A stretch of 64,000 nt of DNA, taken from NCBI GenBank assembly GCA_009667805.1, contig CM019064.1, positions 77,622,400-77,686,399 of the forward strand, read 5' to 3'. Below the pieces are notes generated by a model. That model searched no databases. It saw only the letters and a program-made list of their open reading frames with translations, and was not told the DNA's origin. The position numbers and the translations under genes are program-made. Source of the stretch: Leptobrachium leishanense (taxonomy: Eukaryota; Chordata; Amphibia; Anura; Megophryidae). This document shows positions 22,226 through 33,135 of the stretch, piece by piece (position 1 is the stretch's first letter; each line of letters opens with the position of its first letter).

Positions 22226-22711
22226 TTTTGTGGCCATTCGGCTATTCAGAGAGCAGGCAGTTCACCAAATTTTGGCGAACTGCCAGCAAGTATTGTGCAT
22301 GTTCGAACGCAGTGAAATTCGACCATAGGGAAATAATGGTTAATCTATTCAGAGAACACCGAACAGCAGTGAAAAGTTGCCGAAGTGCTCTGATGTTCGT
22401 TGCTTTCATTCGGTAGGTTTATTTAGGCGAACCCCATAGGTTTCAGTGTTAAAAATATTCCCGTTTTTATACAATATCTAATAAACCATTTTTTATGTTA
22501 ATCTGCAGTAAAACGTCTATTTATAGAATTTTTAGGATCTTTTAGGCATTTTTAAGGATTTTTTTCGGCCAATTTTTTTTCCCAGTTTTTTATTTAATAG
22601 CGTTTTTTTCTTTTTTCTGTAACAGACCTTTGTATTATTATTCACTAGGTGGAAAGCCTGTTTTTCAATGTCCTAACCATGAGCATCTCTATATATAAAT
22701 GCGTTTTACTA

Positions 22712-23190
22712 CCCCCAGCTCATACATGGGTATATACTGCCCCCAGCTCATACATGGGTATATACTGCCCCCAGCTCATACGTGGGTATATACTGCCCTC
22801 AGCTCATACGTGGGAATATACTGCCCCAGCTCATACGTGGGTATACACTGCCCCAGCTCATACGTGGGTATATACTGCCCCAGCTCATATGTGGGTATAT
22901 ACTGCCCCAGCTCATATGTGGGTATATACTGTCCCCAGCTCATACGTGGGAATATACTGCCCCAGCTCATATGTGGGAATATACTGCCCCAGCTCATACA
23001 TGGGGTATATACTGCCCCCAGCTCATACATGGGTATATACTGCCCCAGCTCATACGTGGGTATATAGTGCCCCAGCTCATACGTGGGTATATAGTGCCCC
23101 AGCTCATACGTGGGTATGTAGTGCCCCAGCTCATATGTGGGTATATACTGTCCCCCAACTCATACGTTGGTGTATACTGCCCCAGCTCAT
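22712..23190. repeat. 27-bp minisatellite, about 17-18 copies
   Basis: The unit is CCCCAGCTCATACGTGGG plus TATATACTG, with small length and base changes (TACATG, TATGTG). The period is a multiple of 3, so it produces overlapping open frames in every phase that are not genes. Confidence 0.95.
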
Positions 23191-23835
23191 ATTGAAGTGG
23201 ACAATGTAGTCCTTCCTCGGATGCCAGTCTCTGGTCTAATTCAGTGGAGAAATCAGGTAAGATATATGCGCGCATAAAGAAATCACACAGACAATGAAAA
23301 AGTCTATGTAGCTTCTCTGGTCAAAGCCAATGATTCCTCTGAATCTGTTTAATAGGTTTCATATATTTTATAGCACGTTTATACGTAAGCAGATGGGAGG
23401 CAACTTAACATTTTGATTGACTTCAGCATAAAATTGCGGACATACAGTTTATTTATTAATTAAATGGAAATCAAATATCAGCTATTTCCAAAGGTCAAAG
23501 TATCATTTCGTCATCTGCAAAATCAGCAATGTTCTCTACATCCTGGGTGACCTTGTGATGTCTGGAAGATGTTCTGTAACAGGATGCAAAACACAAAACA
23601 TTGGTCCTTCTTCCTACATGTGGTTAATTGTTTTTGCAGGGCCACCTGCTTGCGGTTCATTATTTCTGCAGAGATGGCGAAATTACGCAAGATACATTTT
23701 GGTTTTATCTGAAAAGACAGTTATATTAATTTCGTCTTAAAGTTATAGCAAACTTAACCTAAATGAGCATTTTTCTAGGCCTTTTTCTAGGCCCAAGAAT
23801 ATTATAAAAGCAGATATATATTCTTGTCCACAACA
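23191..23835. other. Unassigned DNA between two minisatellite arrays
   Basis: AT-rich. No coding or terminal-repeat signal is recognised. Confidence 0.5.
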
Positions 23836-24066
23836 GTATGTGGGTATATACTGCCCCCAGCTCAAACGTGGGTATATACTGCCCTCAGCTCATACGTGGG
23901 TATATACTGCCCTCAGCTCATACGTGGGTATATACTGCCCCAGCTCATACGTGGGTATATACTGCCCCAGCTTATACGTGTTTATATACTGCTCCCAGCT
24001 CATATGTGGGTATATACTGCCCCAGCTCATACATGGGTATATACTGCCCCAGCTCATACATGGGTA
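23836..24066. repeat. 27-bp minisatellite, second array, about 8-9 copies
   Basis: Same unit as at 22,712-23,190 (AGCTCATACGTGGGTATATA), so the two arrays 650 bp apart share an origin or exchange sequence. Confidence 0.95.
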
Positions 24067-24096
24067 CATAAGCATAATGTTTCACAGACCCACGGA

Positions 24097-24247
24097 GCAG
24101 TTTATCCCCGGCATCCACCTCCTGCTTCAAGTTCTTGGACTGTTTTGACTGTCAAAGCCTGCTCTGACGCTGATGCTTTGAATGTTAAAGCGAGTGTATC
24201 TGCGAGTCAGAACTTGAAGCAGGAGGTGGATGCCGGGGACAAACTGC
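24097..24247. repeat. Hairpin with 39-nt arms
   Basis: Left arm 24,097-24,135 and right arm 24,209-24,247 (AGAACTTGAAGCAGGAGGTG, GATGCCGGGGACAAACTGC) are complementary with one or two mismatches, around a loop of about 73 nt. Confidence 0.85.
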
Positions 24248-24893
24248 TTCAGGAGGTCTCTGGGACATGCCTTGGTTCCACGGCGGTCATATTGTAATGG
24301 GGATGCAAGCAGCGGCATGCTGTGCTGTGCGCCGCCCCAGCTGCTCTCCTCCGTGGCATGGTGGCGACCCAGGCTGGCGAAGGAGTGAAAGCAGGCCTTC
24401 CGGAGCTCCTGTGGAGGGTTTGGTCAGTTGGAGTTTGGGCTGGAGAATGCGTGCCGTGGCGGTTGGATGCACGCACAGCCAACCGCCGCTGGTTGCGCGC
24501 GCACGCGCAGTCCATTTTTGGGCGACGAACACGCCGGAGCATATTGCTTTATGTTATAGATAGGATCTTATATGTAAATTACTACATTTTGTTGAGTAGT
24601 TTTTTTACAAACTGCTTTTCTTTTTACCCCGTTCGTTGGCTTGTCGGCTTTTTTGGAGGCTGGTTGCCGCTGTGTTCGGCGGCCTTTTCTGACATGTTCG
24701 TGTTTTTTACAGCGGTTCCAGTGGGTTTTCGGCAGGTTTTCAGTAGGGTTGCGGTGGGTTTTCCCTGAACTCCGGGGACCCTTCAGCGAATGCTGAGTTC
24801 AACACAGGGTGGGGAAATCTGATTCCCTGAAGTGTGGGGAACAAGAGAGCACTGAAATGTCGGCGACATTTTGGTGCTCTCTGAATGACCCCA

Positions 24894-26028
24894 TATGTTC
24901 ACACATAAAAAGGTTTGCCTTTGGCTTTGGCACGAGGACTTGAAAATGTAATGGTAATTTAAGTGAATGAAAAAACCTCTGTTTTTGTTTAATGTGGTAA
25001 TTGGAATTCAAAGCACAGATGACAATTTTCTGGAATGTTTTGCATTAAGTGGGGCTGAATACTTACAGTGTACGCTCCTGCCCAAGAATAGCAGTGATAG
25101 CAGGGTGTGAGCTTGATTTATGTGTTTTTTTTACACTAGTTTGATACAGTGCCATAAGACTTCCTTTCACTGTCAAAACTAGTAAATCCAGCCCATTGAT
25201 TTCATAAACTGCTGTAAAGACGTCTATTCTTCTCAAGTCATTACAAGTACAGTTTCCTACATTCTTCCTTCCACCCCTGGAATTATCTTTGGATTGGGGA
25301 GTCTGGTCTGAGCTCTTCTTTATTTTGCTGGATACTTTAATTGTAAGTAGATATTTTTTGTATCTATACAAATAGTGGACAGTAAATAGTGGACAGTAAA
25401 TCATGTACTTTAATACCTTCAGAATCAACGTGCTCACAAACGAAGGACTCTATTCCATAGCACTGCTAACTCAACCAGAGCTGTTATAAACTTCCCAGAG
25501 CCATTATAGTCTATTGAGTTGTTGAGTTTAAAACAGCTCTGGTTAAGTTAACACCAACTTTGGAATACTTCCCAATTTGTTTCAGTTTTTATCAGTTTTG
25601 GACATATTTATAAACAACCATGTTCCATGTGTTCAGATTTAGTGCATCCATACATATTATGTAATGGGTAAATATGACTTTTTTCCTACTACATAGATGT
25701 AACTAGCTTAACATTAAAACAAAATTATAAAAAAAAAGGGGGAAGCATTAAGATTATTTTTTTTACAGTTTTGCCTTAAATCATTTATACACAACTAAGA
25801 CAGCTTTGCAAAAATATCTTAAAATAAATGCAAACGTGTCCTTATTTTGGAAGTACCACATATGTTTAGGATGGTCACCACCTATTATGACACTTAACCT
25901 CTTCAGTACTGAGCCATTTCAAACCCATGTGACGAACTAATTTTGCCGATGGTTTGCTCATGTTTTAAACACTTTCTGAACTCATGGCTTATTACAGAAC
26001 ACACACAAATTATATATACAGTGTAATT
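24894..26028. other. Non-coding spacer holding one family D MITE
   Basis: 25,455-25,564 is a compact palindromic family D MITE (CACTGCTAACTCAACCAGAG and the inverse of CTCTGGTTAAGTTAACACC). The rest is AT-rich with no recognised feature. Confidence 0.6.
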
Positions 26029-26941
26029 CAAAGAGATCCGAATTTCTTGAGAAAGGTAACCGAACACTGAAAATCAGCGTTCGGTTACCTTTCTTGGCCA
26101 TCCGGCTATCCAGAGAGCAGGCAATTCGCCAAATCCTGGCGAATTGCCTGCACATACGATGCCTGTTCGGTGCCTGTTCGAGGGCAGTGAATCTCCATAA
26201 AAAAGCACGGCTTCGGCTATTCAGAGAACACAAACCAGCAGTTTAAGGTTCCCGAATTGCCCTGCCATTCAGTGGTTTCATGCGGCAGATTTATTCAGGC
26301 AAATCCCGTAGGCTTCAATGTTAAAAATATTCTGGTTTTAATTCAATACCTAATTAACCGTTCATTATAAAATTCTGCTGTAAAGAGTCTCTTTATTTAT
26401 AGATTTTGTAGGATATTTTAAGCATTTTTCTGGATTTTTTTTTTAAAAAAGTCCGATTTGTTTTTTCTGTTTTTTTTATTAAGTTTACTTATTTTTTCTG
26501 TAACAGCCCTCTTTATTATCATTCATTGGGCCTCATATGTAAATTTCAGACATTTTCACTCAGTAGTCTCATTGCAAACAGCGTTTCACTTTTCAAACAT
26601 TCAAGCAAACTGTTTTCCTAATTTATTCACTTCACTCGTCTGTGGTGTCGGCTTTTACCGGCGGCTTCGCTGCTTATGATTGGCTCTTGCTTGGGTTTTT
26701 CCGTAGTTTTCGGTGGGTTAATCCAGATGTTTTTGCGGGTTTCAGCGTGCATTTGCCGGGTTTTAAGCGGTTAGTTTTCGTCGGGTTTGCAGCAGCCTTT
26801 CCCTGCAATTCGGGGACCCTGTAGTGCTTGCTGAATACACCGCAGGGTCACCGAAATGGGATCGGCAAAACGAACCGAATTGAAGAGAACGAAAAGTCAC
26901 CGAACGTGCGGTGATTTTTCGATTCTCTTTGAATTACCCTG
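26029..26941. mobile_element. MITE, family C (CAGTGTAATTCAAAGAGA ends)
   Basis: 913 bp. The ends CAGTGTAATTCAAAGAGATC and the inverse of GATTCTCTTTGAATTACCCTG are nearly matching terminal repeats. Subterminal hairpins lie inside each end (GGTAACCGAACACTGAAAAT with its complement; GGCAATTCGCC with GGCGAATTGCC). The flanks are TATA on both sides. The reverse-oriented sister copy is at 42,762-43,661. There is no transposase. Confidence 0.85.
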
Positions 26942-27727
26942 TATAGTATAGTACAGTGTGTATATGTTATGCCAATTCAAAAACTATATCAAATACTGTA
27001 CAAAGATGATAAAAATTCCATATATTCCATATAGATTAAGGTCAAGAATAGGAATACATGTGATTTGAATGACATGCTAACAGATGATTTTCAGTGACAA
27101 TGTTCTGTCTATTTATGGAAAGTGATCTAACCAGTACAAGTTTCTTTAGCGCTTACACTGCAGATCGGTTCTCGGAATGCTCTGCCCACAGTGGGACGTC
27201 CGTCTTATGTAAGATACATTTTGGTGGCACAACGTGAGACTATCAATGGAGAGTATGCGACTGCATTTTTCTAGCAATGCCAACCAAGCATTAACGAGAG
27301 CACATTTTTGTTGTGTTTTGACACGTTAGTTTTTTTTTCAGTAAGTGCCTGTGTTGCAATGCAGATAAACGCTGGCGTGTAACAAAAGTGAAATCCAAAG
27401 CTTTACGTTTATGAAATGCCTGTGTTTGCCTTTATTGCAAAATCAGTGCTTTTCACCAATGTTTGCAATTCTAGCAGACAAGTCATTTGTTGAATAGCCC
27501 CCACTGTGTCTCACGCATAAAATCAATATGTATTAAAAGCTAAACATGGAGTTGCCATCTATTTTTTTTTTTTTTTAAAAGAAACTCATTAAAAATTCCA
27601 AAGCTAAAAAGTGGTTAATAGGTTTTCTCTGTACTGCTGCTTGATGGCTGGTTACAGAGGCAGAGGGACAAATGAAGGGTTTGGATGGCTTTGGGTGCCT
27701 TGCTGTTTACATTTCAGTAATGGTAAT
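26942..27727. other. Unassigned non-coding DNA
   Basis: Nothing recognised; mostly AT-rich with a T-run at about 27,560. Confidence 0.5.
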
Positions 27728-28077
27728 TAGACATGTGCACACCACAAAATTTCGTTTTGGACTAATGGTTTAGTCCTAAAATGAAATTTATTTAGTTACT
27801 CCCGAAATTCGTTTACATTACTTTCGTATTTAAACGAATTTCATTCGTTTGAGAACCAATTGTACCTCTGAGCGCTGAAATCGGCTGCCTATGCTGTTAC
27901 TGTATCTCTCGATGTCAGCTGACAACGGTTACATTTCCACTTGTGCTGAAAGATACAATAACTGTTCACAGCACTCTGAATCACTGTGAAATATTAATAA
28001 CAGTGGTAGGTAAAATATATTACTGTGACTATTACAGAGTAGTCTTTTTATTCTTGCCTTGGAATGCTGCTAGCTGA

Positions 28078-28494
28078 GGCTGGGGTCAGACGAACGCAGT
28101 GCGAACGCGCGTGCACCCGCACTTTATCACGGTCGTAGTAGCAGCAAATGACGGCCAATATACGAAGTACGGCCGCACCAATGTGCGGCCGCACAATGCA
28201 AGCGGCAAACAAATGCATTTTTTCGAGAACGTGATACCGGTAGTACTGACGTACAGAGTGCGCTGCGTCCGCTAGCGGCGTGTGTGCGTGATTAGGAGAC
28301 GTCAGACGCTGCTAATGTCTGGCCAACATAACGTCCAGACGCAAAAAGGGTTTTATTGACGATCCGTACAAAATCACGGACGTAAATGCGCATCGTATGA
28401 CTGCTATCGCGTATTCCGTGAAAAAAATAAGTCCATTCGTTCGAACGCACTTTTTCACGGATGACGTGAAAAATGCATTCGTCTGACCCTAGCC
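28078..28494. mobile_element. Harbinger-like MITE, family B
   Basis: GGCTGGGGTCAGACGAACGC at the left and CATTCGTCTGACCCTAGCC at the right; GC-rich interior with ACGGCCAATATACGAAGTAC shared with 60,067-60,492. The flanks are TGA and TTA. Confidence 0.8.
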
Positions 28495-29565
28495 TTAAAG
28501 AGAGGATCTTAATCACAGGATTGGAGCCTTGCAAGAAAGTTGCACTGAGAGATACAGTATCAGCCGATCTCAGCGCACAGAGCTGCAGTAATCCAACATT
28601 CACCAATTCCTTAGAGCAGCCCATCCACATCACCTCCTGGCCAACACAGCAGCTATCATAGTTGTTTTTTTTGGGAGGGGCTTTTCTCCATTAAAATTTA
28701 TATGTATGATACAGCAGAGCATCACTCTACATACAGAGCTATTCCTCTGAATAGCAGACCACTTTTTCCAATGGCAAAGCAACACAATCCCCACTTGGAG
28801 GACAGCATCTTGAGTTGGAGCTTTACACCCACATCAGATTGCAGAGCATTCTCCTCCAGTGGAGACCTGACCACCAACCTCACAGCAGAGCGGCAATCTG
28901 CAGCGCAAAGAGCATTTTCCCTTGGTGCAAACAACCTGCTGAGCATCCATCCCATCGTGGCATCCACCCAGGCAGGGCATCTCCCTGCAGTGCAGAGCTT
29001 CCTTCAGGCAGAGCATTCATAGCAAAACAACCACAGCACTAGGAGACCAGGCAAATACTGAGCTTATAGTGCACTCAAACCACCAGATGAGACAACCATG
29101 AGGGTTGTCTACCCTAATGAGACATCTCAGAGAGAAACAAGCATGAGAGACTGCACTGGCACAGAGTGAGAGACAGCAGGCAAGCAGCACTGGAAAGCAT
29201 CCAAACAAATCGGTGCTGAATGGCATCTCACAATGACATGATAGGTAAAATCAACCCTTACTGACAGGACGGCTGCCGCCAGGCTTCTATACACTGGCGC
29301 TATCAGTGAAGTGACCCAAGCTGGGGTTGGATGAAAGGAGGAGGGGGGACCACTCCATACCATCCAGTTCCTTACTATGACAATTATTCACATATTAACC
29401 ATTTAGTTAAATGATTCTGGTCTCAAGATCCAGACAAAGCTGCAATATCCCATAAGAGTTACTGTGGAACAGTAAATGAATGCTATTGGGCAGCTAAAGC
29501 CATGTGCCTACTTTGACCAATATGGAGTGCAGCAACTGGCAAAACAATAAAAAGCTGCAGTTTAA

Positions 29566-29821
29566 CCCTTTCACTGCTGAGGACGTGTGGGGAACGTCCT
29601 TATTGACTCCTAAGGAAAGATAGTGGTTACTTTGAACTCCAATATCTCCTGACTGTTTTCAGCTAGCAGGGTCATGTTTGGTATCATTAAAAAGGCCAGA
29701 GCATGGCCTTTCCAATGATACCAAACATGACCATGTTTAAAGTAAAGAAAAAAAATAATAGTAATAAAAAAAGGAAAAATTTGTTTTTTTTAAGATGTGA
29801 AATGGCTCATCGGTGAAGGGG
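29566..29821. mobile_element. piggyBac-like MITE with TTAA target
   Basis: TTAA on both sides (29,562-29,565; 29,822-29,825). The ends CCCTTTCACTGCTGAGGACG and the inverse of CATCGGTGAAGGGG share the CCCTTCAC core. It contains a strong hairpin at 29,670-29,732 (GGTCATGTTTGGTATCATT and complement), also seen in the hairpin-array element at 58.6 kb. Confidence 0.85.
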
Positions 29822-30221
29822 TTAAACTACAAGCCCGGCAATCTTGACAGATTTCTTCATCCACGGCATGTAATGTTGGCATTTTATTTTCTACCCCTGA
29901 ACCTTTCTATTGTATATCCAATATAACTGTTTTAGAGGGTGTCCAATACAAGATCTTTTGGATTTTCTGCTGCTGGTGGACAGGATGAGTGCATTTATTT
30001 GGTGGCCGTGACAATCAGAAACTCGGATGTGCACTTTATTAATGATCTGATGATTAGGCAGAGGTGCCGATTAAAGATAAATTATTTCAATTAACCCACT
30101 ACTGGATAATTTGAGGGTATGGCCAAATGGGATTTTGTGGAGATGAGCAGCCCTGTGTTTCAACAAACCAGCAAGGGCGAAACACTGTCAGATGCAGTGA
30201 GTTAGGGATTTCAGTTAAAGA

Positions 30222-30480
30222 AAAAATATATATATATATATATACATACATACATTACTTTAGCATTACTGGTAATTGTTCTCTTATTTTGCAGCAGAAA
30301 CTGAGACTCTATAATTGGTATCTGTGGGGCTGTGAAGCTTTGTAACGACGCTGAGCCGGGTGTGCTGCTGTTTGTGGCTATATATCACTTTGTTACTATA
30401 GTATTAGGTATTTAAGAGCACCAAATTTATTTATTTATTTTTATTTATAAAGGATTTTACCAGGAAGGATACATTGAGAT
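30222..30480. repeat. TA microsatellite and inverse SINE/LINE tail
   Basis: A run of TA dinucleotides is at about 30,226-30,245. 30,427-30,480 is the reverse complement of the CCTTCCTGGTAAAATCCTTT tail with an AAATAAATAAAT end, as at 846-898. Confidence 0.7.
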
Positions 30481-31330
30481 TTCTCTCGTTTTCAAGTATG
30501 TCCTGGGTTCGAGAACATTGAGTGGTTACAGAAATACAAAATAGTAAAATGCAAGATATTAACACAAAACCAAATATACAGATTAACAGAAAAATAAATA
30601 TGGAGGAAATAAAGTCATTATGTTACATGTTTACAGGGTTACTCTTCTCTAACTTTTTTTTATTGTGCACTTTGTCTTCAGTCTCTAAATAATAATGATT
30701 TGGCATTTCTGCATTAACATATGTGAGCAGGATGAAGTGCAGTTTTTGTCTGATAAAGAATATATATATTATTTTTCTGTTTACTCTTTTGGTGACTTTT
30801 TTGATGCTCCGTGACCGGGTCTATATCTTTAAGTGTGGGCTGTCAATGTTTTTTTGTGAAGTAATGATAACTGAATAAAGGTTATGTTTTTACAGATCAC
30901 TTGGAGTATTCGTTGGTACCCCTGTAAATTAGGGTGTAACACCTTTTCAACTTCGTGTTTAATCCGATATTTAATGTATTTCTCTGCAGTTATTTTCTTG
31001 ATACCAGTGACTTGTCACAAAAACCAAGGTTTAAGTGACTTAACCCATGCTCTTAAAAGTCTTCTGCAAGGGTTAAGTCTTTCAGTGCTGGGATCAGCTA
31101 GATATTGCTTCAATGGGAGAATTAACTTCTTGTATACCCTGGGAGAATTAATTAACCCCACACACAAAGGAGAAAATCTGTGGGAACTCTGTCCTGCAGC
31201 AGTAGACTTATCCCTTGCAGGGCTTCAAGAAAACTCTTCTAAACAAGCACAGTTTATGTGTGACATTATCCATGCTTGTAAAAGTATTTCTGCAGCCCTG
31301 CAAGGGTTAAATCTCCCACTCAAGTCTCGC

Positions 31331-31501
31331 GCTGGAGGATGAGCATAGCGCTGGAGGAAGAGCATAGCGCTGGAGGAAGAGCATAGCCCTGGAGGAAGAG
31401 CATAGCGCTGGAGGAAGAGCATAGCCCTGGAGGAAGAGCATAGCGCTGGAGGAAGAGCATAGCCCTGGAGGAAGAGCATAGCCCTGGAGGAAGAGCATAG
31501 C
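31331..31501. repeat. 19-bp tandem repeat, nine copies
   Basis: Nine consecutive units of GCTGGAGGAAGAGCATAGC (the first has GAT for GAA; several have CC for GC at the unit start). The open frames across it are by-products of the repeat. Confidence 0.95.
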
Positions 31502-31831
31502 GAGTCCCTGCAGTGCGATACTAACCCTTCCACAGCTGCAGAAAGATTTTTACAAGCACAGCACGGGTTAAGTCACACAAATCATGCTTGTTGTAAGAGT
31601 CTGCTTGCAGCCCTGGCCGGTGGCCGCTCTAGCATGTATCTGCAGTGGGAGACACAAGTAAAAAAAATCCTTTCCATATACTGAAACGAAAATGTCAAGC
31701 GTTTTTCTTTCGTTCTTTCGTAATTCGGATTCCACATTTTCGTACATGGCAGATCAAACAAATACGAAAACATCTGAAATTCAGACGAAATCCTATTCGT
31801 ACTATAACGAATGCACATGTCTAATGGTAAT

Positions 31832-32356
31832 CATATGATAAGAGTTTTTTATTCACAAACGTATTTTATCTTCTGGAGTTTTCTACAGATTTGGAAAAAA
31901 ACAAATAACACAGGTCTAGGCATCTTGAGAAAAAGACTCTCCCATTTGACTGTACTACGTCACCATAGATACCCCTAGGTAGAGGCAGGAGCTCTAATAT
32001 GCACCTTGTACAACCTTGAAATAGAAAAGTATTTGTCTGCATTTTTTTGAAACTTGCATACCTACGGTTCACAGATATCATCCACACAGTAGTGTGTTAA
32101 CTACAGCAAACACGGCTCCTATCAGGGGGGTACAACAAGTACACTTTTACTGGGCCTAGGCCATTCAGGTGCTGTGTGCCCCAAACAAGGGGTGTTACCT
32201 CAATCGGGCCTGATCTGTTAAGCGGCTTGGTGACTCCAGGATGCTTGGGCTACCTGGAGTTACTGAGACCATACAGCCTTTGATAAATCCCTAGTAGTCC
32301 GGTGGAAAGAGCAATGCAGCCGATTTCCGTTGTTACGTTGTCTACACCTGAAAGAG
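31832..32356. other. Unassigned spacer between two hAT elements
   Basis: No coding, repeat or regulatory signal recognised. Confidence 0.5.
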
Positions 32357-33135
32357 GTGCAGACTAGGGATAAGCCGAACACCCCCGTGTTCGGTTCGCA
32401 TTCGAACTCGAACAATATCGAAAGTTCGAGTTCGAACTCGAACACGAACCGAACTCAATGCAAGTCAATGGGACTCAAAAGTTCGGTTTTGCCATAAAAG
32501 GTGTATGGGGGTCCAGGTAGTGCCCTGGGGGACAGGAAACAAGGACAAGAAGTTAAAAAAAGTTTCTAAAGGGACAGTGAGTTTTCCATGAAATAAGGGT
32601 TAAAAATAAAAACGAAAAATTCCTTCAAATATCGTGCCTAGGAGGTCCCCATAACCTGCCCGTGAAGTGGCGGATTTGTAGGATGTATAGAAACATTTAA
32701 AAACAAAAAAATGACGTTTCAAATTACGGTAAACGGTTTTCCTTTAATCTATTCATAAACAACTGCTTGGGGCGGCAGTCTGTATTAAAAGAGGAGACCT
32801 TTTAGGACACGCAGAACAAGTTTAGTGATTTTTTGGCTAAAATATGGTGAAACTTGTGCAGGCTTTGGATGAAAGTAACAATAGCTGCTTTAAAATTGGG
32901 CCTTTAGTGTCGGCAACAGTGCCGTCACACTGTAACCCCTCTGTGGTATTGTGGAAGAGTGCAGGGTTGGACCCTGCGGTTCAAAAAATTTAAATGATAT
33001 AAATCTGGTAATGGCGTCAGTGCACCCAAATAATGTGCCTTTCATGGCAGCAAGTGCCTTCACACTGTAACCCTTTTGTGGTATTGTGGAAGAGTTCAGT
33101 GGTGAAGGTTTTGTGAATGCAGAAGACATCCCGAT

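Larger units (their letters stand above)
21701..24893. mobile_element. Composite MITE, family C relative, enlarged by insertions
   Basis: The ends GGGGTTATTCAGATAGG and the inverse of CTCTCTGAATGACCCC bracket 3.2 kb. The internal parts 22,226-22,665 and 24,556-24,880 are homologous to the left and right parts of the complete elements at 26,029-26,941 and 42,762-43,661. Between them are an L2 tail (21,741-22,225), two 27-bp minisatellite arrays and a GC-rich block (24,250-24,550). No transposase is present. Confidence 0.65.
27728..31823. mobile_element. 4.1-kb non-autonomous hAT element
   Basis: The ends TAGACATGTGCACACC and the inverse of GAATGCACATGTCTA share the 12-bp TAGACATGTGCA, flanked by an exact 8-bp duplication ATGGTAAT (27,720-27,727 and 31,824-31,831). 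The terminal regions match the nested hAT MITE at 34,194-35,273. The interior holds a Harbinger-like MITE, a piggyBac-like MITE, a 19-bp tandem array and unclassified sequence (28,700-29,400; 30,850-31,330), but no transposase frame. Confidence 0.9.

Noticed and set aside
22649..23275. Long open frames rich in AHTWVYTAP and SSYVGIYCP repeats on both strands
   Set aside because: They are translations of the 27-bp minisatellite, whose length is a multiple of 3 and which lacks stops; no start context, splicing or family resemblance.
22712..24066. Possible CRISPR array (regular repeats)
   Set aside because: Units are contiguous with no unique spacers, in a vertebrate context.
24267..24768. GC-rich overlapping open frames
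   Set aside because: High GC makes long random frames in several phases; no domain recognised and the region lies inside a composite MITE.
28702..29022. 106-codon + strand frame in the 4.1-kb hAT
   Set aside because: No recognisable motif, overlapping frames on both strands are equally long, and it lies in non-autonomous transposon DNA.
31225..31533. Open frames with repeated ALPPALCSSSRAMLFLQ-like peptides
   Set aside because: Translation of the 19-bp tandem repeat; no gene evidence.
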